34,789 nucleotides of DNA, taken from the NCBI GenBank assembly GCA_002751075.1, contig NAOQ01000711.1, positions 1 through 34,789 of the forward strand, given 5' to 3'. The translations under genes were made by a program, and so were the position numbers. Below are positions 1-10,929 of this stretch, piece after piece (the stretch's first letter is position 1; every line of letters starts with the position of its first letter). The stretch comes from Ichthyophonus hoferi (taxonomy: Eukaryota > Opisthokonta > Ichthyosporea > Ichthyophonida > Ichthyophonidae). The notes beneath the pieces are model-generated. The model saw only the letters and a list, made by a program, of their open reading frames with translations, had not been told where the DNA came from and did no database searches.

Positions 1-607
1 CTCATAGAAATACAGTAGAAATAAGTATTTAACAAATACTCGCTTTACTGCACTCTACTAATAGAAATAATACAACAAGTAATTAACTTGTATACACAAC
101 AATTGATAATTCGATCATAACAATTTAAAAATAATCCTATTTTTATATATACCTTTTACTAAGTATATATTTTTAACAAGAACTGTTGGCCTGCTAGTCA
201 ATGTCAAATTGCCCTCATGTTGAGGGGTAAGAGGGGTATTATTTAACTTCCTTAAGAGTGAAGAGTCATGTGGGGAGCCCATAACTGTTAAACATCTTTT
301 GTAAAGATATAAAAAGTGTGGTTTTTATTTCAAAATGACAAGATGACTCATAAGTCATAGTTTTATTAAAATAATAACAACTGTAGTAAGCTATAACAAT
401 GATGTATAAGTCATAAGTATGTTGCACATATAGTTCAATTCTGAATGGAAGATTACATGGCATCTAAAAAACTCCTATTGGATTAGTTTTATGCATCATG
501 AGAATATACTTGATCAGAACACTAGCTAGTAGAGGTGACAAAACAGGAACCAAAACAATGGCTATTTATTTACCTTTGTATTGTTCATAACTATGTTTGA
601 ATGAGTT
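1..607. other. AT-rich flank, no gene seen
   Basis: I see no reading frame or RNA gene here. The stretch around 60-180 resembles 4650-4760 by eye (both carry a run like TATAC/TATC-CTTTTACT followed by AGTATAT), so some of it may be old repeat sequence related to what lies inside the neighbouring LTR element. It is too diverged to name. Confidence 0.4.
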
Positions 608-1190
608 TGTTGCCATATTTAACTAGTATGTGTTTGTGTGTATTAAACATATGTGATATATAGTATTGTGTCTAAAGCTATGGGAGTAGCATAATTAATA
701 CTTATGCATATTTGAAATTAAGTTATTAATTAGTTCAGTGGTATATATATCACTGTAACTATAATAACCTGTAATTAATTCGTGTAGTAATAATTAATAC
801 TAGGCACCTTTCATCACTCAAAAGTGACTCAACCAGAGGTCAAGATATAACAGCTTATCTTAATTTAAAAAAGGGGATTAGTTTTTTCTGAAGTCAAAGA
901 TTCCAGGATAGTCATCAGTAGCCAAACATTGCAGAATAATGATGGTATTTATGTTGCCATTTAAATTTTCCACTTATGATGGATTTTAAAACTTTATCTC
1001 TAATTTAATAATTTAGTTTTTAAAGCCAAGCTACAAAGCTAAGGTGTAACTGACAGGTTAGTCATTTACCAGAAGCTTTATAAACGAGTATGAGTTTTTT
1101 TTAGTAAGGAACCACTTGAATCTTATCTTATATATAAATCAATGTGTTTAACTAAATGTTTTGCATAATTTTGTAGATAATGACTATTAT
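608..1190 (+). repeat. 5' LTR of the plus-strand copia fossil
   Basis: It begins TGTTGCCATATTTAACTAG and matches the LTR at 6808 in order over most of its length. It carries about 250 bp in its middle (near 775-1020) that the 3' copy lacks. The right edge is approximate: the leader and gag start of the element follow near 1195. Confidence 0.65.
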
Positions 1191-2229
1191 AAATCATGAC
1201 AATAATACAAAGAAGAGCACTTACAAGAGGAAGCATGTCAAAGCACTATTTTTTATCTGACTGTCCGAGAATAAAGCAAAGAAGGTGAAAATCATCTTTT
1301 CTTCTGACTCTGAGGATTGATCAGGAAAAGATTTGCAATAAATGCTGCTTGTTCAGGAATAGTGACTTCAGCTCAATTAGACTCTAGCCTCGGCTCTGTT
1401 TCATCCAATAATTTAATACCAATAGCAAGCAAGTTTTAAAGAATCATCTTTTATTGACAACAGCTTTGGCAGGGTTAGTAGGACCCAACAAAGTAGCTGA
1501 TCTTCCAGTGTCTTTTCATTTTCTGAACAAAATCATAAAAATATTGTTCTAGAGGAGTCTACTTTACTATTCAAGAGGCTCCTATTGCTCCAGCGGAACA
1601 ACTAACTACTGACTGTAATATCTGAATCAATTAAACCATCTAAACCTATAGCTCCAATTGCTCCAACTAATTTGAGTGAACCAATGCCAGGGGAATACAT
1701 ATACCAAGGTCAGGGTGGCAATGGGTTCACTAACCCACCTTCTACCAGGATCAGGTCACATAAACTGATGGCTGTAAACCAAAAGAGTTTGTATTTAAAG
1801 GAAGGAGAGCTGTGCAATTATCATGGGATGACTGGTCTGACACCATAATACCATACATGCAGGTTTAAGCATATTTGCATATAGTCAGGGAGCTTCTGAC
1901 TCCAACCCAGTTACTGAGACTGGATATCATTTCAACAGCAGGGACAGACTCAAGGTACTACTTGTCTTATCAGTTAACCACACAGGAGCAATGGATAGTT
2001 GGGAGTTAAGAACCCCTACAGTTTTCTAATAAAACATGGCTAGGTATGTGAAACAAATTGATAATAGGGAAACACTAAGTTTCTCAACACATCTAATAGA
2101 GTTTTACAATGTAAAACCAAAGCTGAATGAGTCTAGCAAGATTGCTTTAGGAAGACTTGTAATTATAAAGAGATTGATAGGGATAGAGTTGGAACCAAAT
2201 GACCCATCTTGTTGTAATCTTCACTGCTG

Positions 2230-3111
2230 ATAGTTGATTTAGCATCACTGTCAAAAGACAAGTGATATCCTTCTTCTACTTCACTTGATTTAGGACTTGT
2301 AGTAATATCAAAGTCTTCAAGAAGATTTCTTGAACTATTCTTGTCACTTGTGTTAGGGGAGAATTGGATGTGTTGCTTTTTATTCTTTTCTGTAGATCCC
2401 AATTTACTCATAGTTGCTGTAGCAGTCTTACATTTGACTTATGGGTAAGTAAGAGTGAAAGTATTTCTTCTTTTAACTGTTATTTCTATTTATTACAAGA
2501 AATAAATATTATGTGCATTAGTTACTTTATTATTCTACACTATTAAATCAGGATCCAGAATAAGTTTGTGATTGTTAATTATATAGGTTTTGGTTTAGGT
2601 CAATACCAGTTGACCATGTGATAGCATTTGAGATAAGCATCTTATCAAATAGGAACTCAACCTAACTGTTATTTAACATATTGTCAATAACATATTCTTC
2701 AATGATTATTAAAAAGATTTTTTTGGAATATACTTAAAATAATTGTTGTCAACCAGCTGTCCAATAACTATGCAAAGGATTATTCGGGATGCTATGTATC
2801 ACATATGTATTATCAATTACTGTGTGTGAGTAAAAATGCCAATGACCAACACTATTTGAAACCATGATAAATTTATGTTCTAGACTGCATTAAACATATA
2901 ATCGTAATTAACTAGAATTAGTGGCTTCATGTAATTAATTAATAAGTAATAATTGATGTCTAACTCTTAATTACTGATTGAGGTCTCATTCTAAACAACT
3001 AAATAATAATGAACATTTAGAAGTCCAATGGTACATAAACCACAAGTAATTTTGTACAAGACATCATGAAGTAGTTGGTGAAACACTTGTAGGGGCTGGA
3101 ATATTTTAACA
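2230..3111 (-). mobile_element. LTR plus gag start of a second LTR family, inside the plus-strand element
   Basis: Read on the minus strand, this begins as an LTR at 3111 (TGTTAAAATATTCCAGCCC), runs about 680 bp, and continues into a gag N-terminus near 2411 (MSKLGSTEKNKKQHIQF). It matches 5160-6015 along its whole length and in the same orientation. The rest of its element is not next to it. Broken and old. The LTR sequence differs from that of the surrounding plus-strand element, so it is a different family. Confidence 0.65.
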
Positions 3112-5159
3112 CATCCATCCTGGCTAAACCTATCCAGGTAATGTGTGAGAGGCCAGCTAAAACTCCAAACAGGTGGAAACATTTATGACATTTTAAAAAG
3201 GAAGAGGGTCTCTCAGGGATTTCATAAAATATATTGCTTATGTAGAGAACCTTCTAACTCAGTCCCAGCATTAACTAACAATGCAAAGACCCTACAAGCA
3301 ATGTCATGGCAACATAGGATATTATAATTCCCAAAATACTCAATGTAAAATCTGTAATGGTCTGTTTAAGTGAGAACATTGTCCAACCCTGAGAAAAAGC
3401 AGTAAGCCATTCATTGATCAAAATAAATAGGGAAGCTCTACATATATCAGGACAGAATAAGAATAACAAACAAGATTCAAGATCTTCTTTTGATAAACCT
3501 TTGAAAAAGAATGGTAAGAGGCCATCAAATGAATATGTAGCAGAGAAGTCAGTGTCCTAGGTAGAAATGAAATATATGAATGAGTCAATCCCTCCTAATT
3601 CAAAAGTCTTAGGAATAGATAGTAAATTTTCAAGCACTTCTACCACTTTGTGGAGGACTTTATATTCCTCATCTCTGAAATGTGCTATGTTACATGGAGA
3701 AATAGCAAGTAGAACACTGCTCTTGAATCCACCAGCATCCAATTACATACAAGAATGGATAATGTTGAAAGGCCTATAACATTGAAAAACATGTTTTATA
3801 TCCTTATTTGCAGATTAGTGTGTTCTCTATATCCTCTCTGATGGGAGAAGGGATAACAACTAACAACAGTCTTCCAAGAGGTCCAAGTGTTCATAGTTTA
3901 GAATGTACAAGTTACCCTACTAGGGAATGCGGTTAATGACTATGTCTACAAACTTAATGCAAAACTTGCCTGCCCTTAGAATAAAATTAGTGTAAAACAA
4001 AAGGAAACCATAGCCAATCTCACCACAACTCCCAAGTCCAATGTAGAGTTCAAGGACACCAACTGCCAAAAAACAATTGTGAGTAAGAAACCACCAGCCA
4101 CAGAGATAGGACTTACATCCTGTCAAGTCTTTAATTCAAGATTCATGCACCCTACTGTAATTTCAATGCCTCTAGCTCTCTTTCTGTTAGAATTTACTGC
4201 ATTATAATTGCATAAGATTTATTATTACAATTCTCCTAATATATGAAGATATCTAGAATTGTTTATTGTAGGGCTTTAGTGCCAAATTACCATATATAAT
4301 ACTGCAAATTGAAATCACAGTTAGTCTAAAAATATATTCATTTAGGTTATATGATAATAATTTTTCTTCCCAAGACCATGGCAATACTGCAATAGAAGTA
4401 GATCTACTGATATGCTAACTGAGGCTTAATCCTATCACCAATAGAAGTAGATTGACTGATGCCAAATCTTATCTTCAATAGAAGTTATTTTTCTGATTAG
4501 TATATTCCCCAAGGGACTGAACCTTCCTAAAGGGATATTTCTCCAGTATATTCTCATGATGGATAAACCAATTAGATGGAAGTTTTTCATATGTCACCCA
4601 ATCGTTAATCTGTGACCAAACCTATCAGTTAAACACACATGTAGCTTATACTTCACTTGTTATTATTTTTGTTATACAATGACTTACAAGTTGCCTTGTC
4701 ACTTCTAATAAAAATCATTTTTGTATATCTTTTACTTTGAGTATATTTGCTAACACTTTCAAGGTAACACCAAAGTAGAAGGAAGTTCAACAGAAGAGTG
4801 TGAGGCTTGTAACGTGTTCAAGGCCAAACGTGTTCCTTATCTTTTCCATAGAGAAAAAGACATCAGAATTCTATGAAGTGTGTATTTGGATCTTCCTGAC
4901 CCTAATAAGCATTAAGCAATCTTACTCTGGGTACAGTTATATATTGACATTTACTGTTGAGCATTCACACTAATAACTGTTTTTTATTAGGAAAAAGGTA
5001 GGAGTATTCTGCTGTTTCAATGAATATCATGTTTATGTTATGGCTCAACATAATAAACTGTTGCCAACATTAGTAACAGAAAACGGGGTTGCATTGTTTG
5101 AGTGACTGAACAACAGTCCTTAATTATTATTTTTAGCTGTTAAAATTTTCACTTTTGTT

Positions 5160-6015
5160 TGTAGACTCTGCTCACTTATATATAGACTTGTGATGATTTT
5201 CTTCTGATTCATTTGACTCTTGCCTTGTGGTTGTTTCAAAATCTTAGTAGAATTTTTTCAATAGGTTTTCGTCATTTAATTCTGATGAGAATTGGGTATG
5301 TTGCTTCTTCTTACCTATGGATCTCAACTTTACTACTGTTGCAGTGACTGTCTTTCGCTTATTTCTAAAACCATAATGAGTTAGTGTTTTTCTTCTCTTT
5401 AATGTCATTACTACTAATAACAGTTTGATATAGTGTATTTAGTTTTATTATTATGATCTATGTAATCAGGATCCAGACTAGGTTTGTAATTGTTAGTTAT
5501 ATAGTTGTCAGTTCAGGTCAATACTACTTGACCATGTTATAAGCATTTGAGATATGCATATGATTGAATAGGAACTCAAAATGACTGTTCTCTAAAATGT
5601 TGTCAGCAACAAATTGTCCAACGATTGATTATTCAAAGCATCATTCTGCAACTTACTTAGCATAAGTTGCTATTAATAAGTTGCTCAATAATTTTTCAAA
5701 GGATTATTCTAGATGCTATGTGTTTTGTGTGTATCATCAATCATTCTATTGTGATTAAAAATCAATGACCAGTGTTATTTAAAAGCCATGGTAAATTTAT
5801 ACTTCTAGACTACACTAGTTCTAATGAAATTTAATTGGTGGCGTCATTGAATTAATTATTCTTAATTAATGTCCAAATCTTGATTACCAATTGAAAATTT
5901 ATTTTAAATGCTTCTCAACATATAGAGGCTCAATGCTATCTAACTAATAAATATTTGTATTAGATATCATGAAATGTTTCAGTTAAATACCTGTAGGGAT
6001 TGAAATACCTCAACA
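5160..6015 (-). mobile_element. Second copy of the minus-strand LTR plus gag start
   Basis: The minus-strand LTR starts at 6015 (TGTTGAGGTATTTCAATCCC) and runs down to about 5360, followed by a gag start with the same KKQHTQFS-like stretch as the copy at 2230-3111. The two copies are clearly diverged, with many substitutions and small indels. Like the other copy it stops roughly 230 bp into gag. It lies where the pol region of the plus-strand element would be expected. Fossil. Confidence 0.65.
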
Positions 6016-6807
6016 TCAGCCTTGCATATATACTTCTTGATGCTTCACGACTGTTTTAATACTATTTAATAAAACAATACCTTTAACTCCTTATTTGGAA
6101 GTATAGTAGGTGCATGAGAAATAATAAACGCTTCTGCTCTGTTAATTCCAAAGTTATTAACTGGTAATAACATGGTTCACTTAACAGGAATGTTATGCTA
6201 AGCTTTAACCAAATAAGATTATAATATTTTTCTATGTAACATCAAAAATAAATGCAAACAAATAGCAAGAAAAAGAATAATAGAAACTTTCGCTCCAACA
6301 GAAGGCTTTAAAGCTTGCTACTATGCAGATGTTAACTTTGCTGGGGATGTGGACTCAAGAAAGTTTACAACTAGTTTTATATTGTTCCTCTCGGATACTC
6401 CAGTTTACTGGTTTTGCAAAACGTAAACCATTGTGGCAACATTAAGTACTGAAGCTGAGTACATAACTCTATATCCTGCAATTTCTGTAACTCTCTGAAA
6501 GGAAAGTATCCTAAACAGCCTAGGAATTTCTTCTAAACCAGTTTCAATATTTGAGAAGAATCAGTCACCAATTTGAATCAGCAAAACGAATGGGTATACA
6601 AGAAGTATAAAGTACATAAACGTGAAGTCCACTACATTAGGGCTGCCATTTAAGATGGCATAATAGTGATGAAGTGAGTCTCTATGGCTGAACAAAAAGT
6701 TGATATTTTCATCAAAGCATTTTCAATGCCAGGATTTATAAGTATGCTAAGGTTAGTAGCCTTAGAAATGTAAAGTTAGCTCCTCATATATATATATGTA
6801 GGGGGGG

Positions 6808-7120
6808 TGTTGTCATACATAGCTACTATGTGTTTGTGCGTATTAGGTGTATATGTTGTATTTAGCATCGTACCTCTAAAGGTATAGCTCTAGCACACTT
6901 AATACAATAGCTCTAGCACACTTAATACATGCATATTTTGCATTAAATTGTTAATCAGTTCTGTAGTACTACCTCACTGTAACGATAAGCCTGGCAGGCC
7001 AGTCATTTACAGAAGCTATATAGCCTGAGTATAGGTCATAGTAATGGACCCCTCATATCTCATATAAAAATAAATGAGGTTAACTAAATTTTGTGTAACT
7101 TTGTAAGTAGTGATCATTAA
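6808..7120 (+). repeat. 3' LTR of the plus-strand copia fossil
   Basis: It starts TGTTGTCATACATAGCTAC right after a G-rich tract and ends near 7120. It contains a 23-bp tandem duplication and is shorter than the 5' copy. What follows is again the leader and gag start of the same family, not unique DNA. Confidence 0.65.
6884..6929 (+). repeat. Perfect 23-bp tandem duplication inside the LTR
   Basis: The unit ATAGCTCTAGCACACTTAAT plus ACA occurs twice head to tail (6884-6906 and 6907-6929) without a mismatch. The 5' LTR has only one related segment, so the duplication arose in this copy, and its perfection suggests it is younger than most of the element's decay. Confidence 0.9.
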
Positions 7121-7420
7121 AGTCATGACAATAATGCAAAAAAGAGCATCTGCAAGAAGAAGTATATTAAAACTCTATCCTCCATCCTATGGCCCACAAA
7201 AAGCAAGAAGAAAAAAATGACGTTTTCCTCTGACTCTGAAAGGCCATCAAGAAAAAATTTACAATATGAATTTGCCAATTGTGTGAAACTAATGAGCTAA
7301 TCTCAAATAAACCCCAGTCTCAACTCTGTTTCAGCTGTTAGTTTGATGTCATTGACAAGCTGTAAAAATTATCTTCTGTTGACATGTTGACATCAATTCT
7401 GAAAGTGCTATTGTTAACGT
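7121..7420 (+). mobile_element. Second gag start of the plus-strand copia family
   Basis: After the 3' LTR the sequence ATGACAATAATGCAAAAAAG begins a stretch that matches the start of the internal region at 1195-1465 (ATGACAATAATACAAAGAAG and onward). The arrangement LTR, internal region, LTR, internal start is what a tandem pair sharing one LTR would leave. The match fades near 7420. Fossil, broken. Confidence 0.6.
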
Positions 7421-8329
7421 GCTCCCAATTATAATGAAGGAATAAAACGTGCTCCATTCTAGTAACTAAAATTATGACAGTGCCAATTATATTTAATTAG
7501 GAGTAAAAGTTAAGCCAGCCTTGAGGGTAAATTACAGAGCATTTAAGTGGTGTTGTAATTGATGGAATGTTTGCAAAAGTAATGTCCCTATGTTTTTTCA
7601 AAGTATGTTTTAGATTAGTCTGTGGTGTTTTCATTAGGTAATTGATTAGACATGCAAAATTGTTTCAGTGGCAGACTTCACTGCTGTTAAAGGCCTAAAA
7701 CTACATATCCAGTCTTCTTGAGCTTGGCTTGTGTTGAAATATTTAAAAGGGCATAAATATAAATTGTGTGAAAATTAATTTTTATGTACGTAAAAAATGT
7801 GGCTTGTCAGTGCTTTTTGATTTGCAATTATGTTTTTGTTTAGGGAGAAAAACTCTTAGCATGCAAACCAAAGGACCATACTAGAACAACTGCAATTCTA
7901 ATTTTCAGTAGTGTATATGAAATCTAGCACTAAAATATTAAAATAAACAATTTATATATTTGTAAATATTAGGAGAATTGTAGTAACAAAACATTACACA
8001 ATTACAATACAATAAAATTTAAGAGCTTCCCTTGATTGTGTAATTATTTCCAAAGATGCATATGAAATGTGATTGCATTAATTATTAATTTAAATTCTGT
8101 GTATAGGTAACTGAATAAAGATTTGATAAATGGTTGGCACATAATATCTCCCATAAATTGATAATAAGAGTGAATAATAAAATTAAAAGGTGTGTGCGTG
8201 TTTGGATAATATTATGCTATGCCAATAAAAATGTTTAAATTATGCTGGTTAAACAGCATGTAAAGATATCAATAGTATCATTCTTTTAAAATTATCCAGT
8301 AAGAACACCTTCATAAAAATATCTGAGGT
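7421..8329. other. Unassigned AT-rich stretch between two copia fossils
   Basis: No host gene is visible. It may contain the far ends of the elements on either side, but I could not match it to either LTR family by eye. Confidence 0.35.
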
Positions 8330-9390
8330 ATTTAGTTTACTACTGACAGTATGAATGATAATGTTGCCAGTGAAATGTTGACTTCCGGTATAAGAATACC
8401 AGATGCCAATATGCAGAATTTTTTCTGAACTACCTCCGGCATCTATGCTGGATTAAGCAATTACATCGTTAACATAGACGGGAACAGGAAGTGTATTGTA
8501 TTCCAAGCTAAGGAAAAGCTTGGAAAACCATGTAGAATTTTGTGCAACATAAGAACATGCAATTTATTCTGCCTCATTACCAAAAGTTTTACAAGGAGGT
8601 TTGATAACTTGGATTGCCAATTGATGGGAGAGTCACCACGCTGTATATAAAAAATATAGTCAGTGTTTGATTTTTAAGTGATTTTATCCACAGAAAAACT
8701 AGAGTTAGAATCCCCATCTAAATGGTATGTACCAGTACTATAATGCAAATTGATGGTCAATGAGTTAAAAAGATATCACATTGCATTGGTAGCAAGTTTC
8801 ATATAATATGATGTTGGCTGTTTGGATGCCTGAGCTAACTAACCAACAGTAGGTGATATTTGGAAGTGTGCAAAGTGAAACTCATAAAAAAGCATCAAAT
8901 ATTGAAAGCTATTCAGTTACAACGTTGGATGGTGCAAAATAGTTGCCCATACTGTCTGCCAGTTGCCCTTTATTGCATGGAACAGCTGTAGTTTTGTCTA
9001 TTTATGAAGTGATGTTATATTGATGTGTGACCTGGACGGGATTTCTATAACTTGGTGATATCTTGGGGAAAGTCGAGATTTTGAAAACCTTGGGGTTGGC
9101 ACATATAGGTGTCCTTCAATTTTCCATTTAGATAGGCTCTAACTAGGTCCAGTTGATCCATTATTTAAATTCTTGGATACATGTATGACCAGAGGAACTC
9201 TAATTGTTTTCAGGGCACATACTGGGGACTCTATGTAGAGATAGTCAATACTAACTCTTTGGCAACTGCCCAGGACTATTAACCTGGTTTGGTACTTGAT
9301 CATGCTGCCCGTTTCTGACAATGAACAATAACATTGGTCTGAGATCAAATTTTTCTTTGGTTTCTCTACTGCCTTCCACATAGTGTTGTC
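8330..9390 (-). mobile_element. Copia-type pol fossil (reverse transcriptase and RNase H)
   Basis: The minus strand carries a reverse-transcriptase start (YQTRLIVLGSCQRVSIDYL, near 9180-9300, the K-x-R-L-V-x-x-G-x-x-Q...D-Y motif of copia elements) followed by a YMCQPQGF motif near 9110, then an RNase H end near 8400-8600 with an EAEYI...W-like stretch. The order and spacing are those of a copia pol. It is broken in many places. Minus-strand sequence up to about 9900 may be its integrase side, but I cannot show that. No LTRs were identified. Confidence 0.7.
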
Positions 9391-10929
9391 CTATACAACC
9401 TTCATTTCCCGTGCCATAACTTTCTTTCATTCAGGATAGATTGACGGCCTTCAAGTAGCTGCTACTGACTTTGGCACCTCCAGTCCATACCTGTTAAATT
9501 TGGTAGCTTTAATAGCTATGTTAGCAGAGAGACCACCTAAACAATACCATCCAGACCCTGTAATGGATGAGACATACTTAAACTTTTGTGGAAGGGCTAC
9601 AATAATAAGACATTTCAGATCATACGTGTGCAGTCCAGACAACTTATTACCTAGGCATACTTCCTAAGACAAGCCCACCAGGTTTTATCAATGACTCTCA
9701 CCTTGAAACTGCTAGGGTGTGCCACAGCAGTCCTTAGTGATATTGGGCCAACTTGGTGCCTTGCACTTAACAACACAATCTACAAAGAATATTATTATGA
9801 TCATTTCTATCTCAGGTCAACAGATCCTCTACTGGATAACTTGGGAATCTTGTTGAACCATCAGCCAACAACAGCAATATTTATTCTGGCTGCCCAACTA
9901 ATTGCACCCTCTTAGTTTTATCAACCATATGGATTTAGTCCTCAACTTCTGCTGAGCTGTTTTAATAAAAATAGGAAGTCTTAGCCCAGCTATACATCGT
10001 GTATGCAAAAATGCACGTTAAAACACCACTTAAATCGGCATTTCCTCAATTTTAAATGGATATAGGCCATAGGGACCGAACCTGCCTTTACTTACTTCCA
10101 ACACGATGCCATGGAATCATTCAACTCTAGTATGAACGGTGGCAAAACAGAACATAATGATACACAAAATAAATACCGAGTAACACGTTTCACAAAATTT
10201 GGCACACAAATATTGGAGATAGCATGTAAAATATGACTAGTATGGGAGCAGGCGGACTTAGAAGAATAGGCAGCAACAAGTATCCTTCACGTTTTATACT
10301 TAATAAAATTATAAAACTAAAGTTAACAGACACGTACCAGATAAAATGCGTTATATACTTGTTAGCATTTCAAATCAAGTAAATGTAATATTCAGGTTGT
10401 ACTACGTGAGCGCTAAAAGATGTAAATAATCTAGGCATAAGCAATGTCTTTCAACAAAATAGGTTAACACCGTGCTTTTCAATCATGTTATTACTAGGGT
10501 TATTAGGGCTAAAATTGTAAATGACTAGCTTATTTGGAAAGCAGTTTCACCGTTATTTCCAACATAATATAAGCCAATGGAATGGAGTGTGTACTCACTG
10601 GAGGTAGGTAAGACCATCGGGCCAATAAACGTTCTCCGAAAGAGTATCTCAATAATACTGCGATTGGAAGCTGACTAACACTGAGCCAGATTAAGATGGG
10701 ATTGCCGCTCTATAGGCCATCACTAATTTTTATTTAAATTATATGATAAATAGTAGATCGTTTAGGGTTATATCCCGATGTCCCTAGCTGCTATTGGTGA
10801 ACTCAGATGAGGAAAACTGATCAAGGTACGGTTTTTGTAGCACAAAAACATAAAGTTGCTTGACTTGACCATAGCTATTTGAAAACTGTAGTACTGATTT
10901 ATTCCGTTTAAATTATTTTAAATTATAAC
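9391..10929. other. Intergenic; possible remnant of pol up to 9900, then upstream of the double-coactosin gene
   Basis: 9391-9900 may continue the minus-strand copia fossil. From 9900 to 10929 I see no coding or RNA feature. The gene's promoter should lie in the last few hundred bases, but no clear TATA box or initiator can be picked out. Confidence 0.4.

Larger units (their letters stand above)
608..7120 (+). mobile_element. Ty1/copia-type LTR retrotransposon fossil with both LTRs
   Basis: Plus-strand fossil with an LTR at each end (about 608-1190 and 6808-7120), both starting TGTTG and sharing segments such as ACTATGTGTTTGTG and ATGCATATTT. A purine-rich tract (AGGGGGGG) sits just before the 3' LTR, as expected for a polypurine tract. 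Internal parts, in order, are a gag start near 1195, a zinc-knuckle-like stretch near 3340-3380, a protease/gag-pre-integrase region about 3560-4000, and RNase H about 6290-6660 (YADVNFAGDVDSRK, then a TEAEY-like motif). Most of the integrase and reverse transcriptase region is not recognisable. The element is heavily broken, carries two minus-strand LTR pieces inside it, and its LTRs differ by many changes and a length difference of roughly 250 bp, so it is old. Confidence 0.8.
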
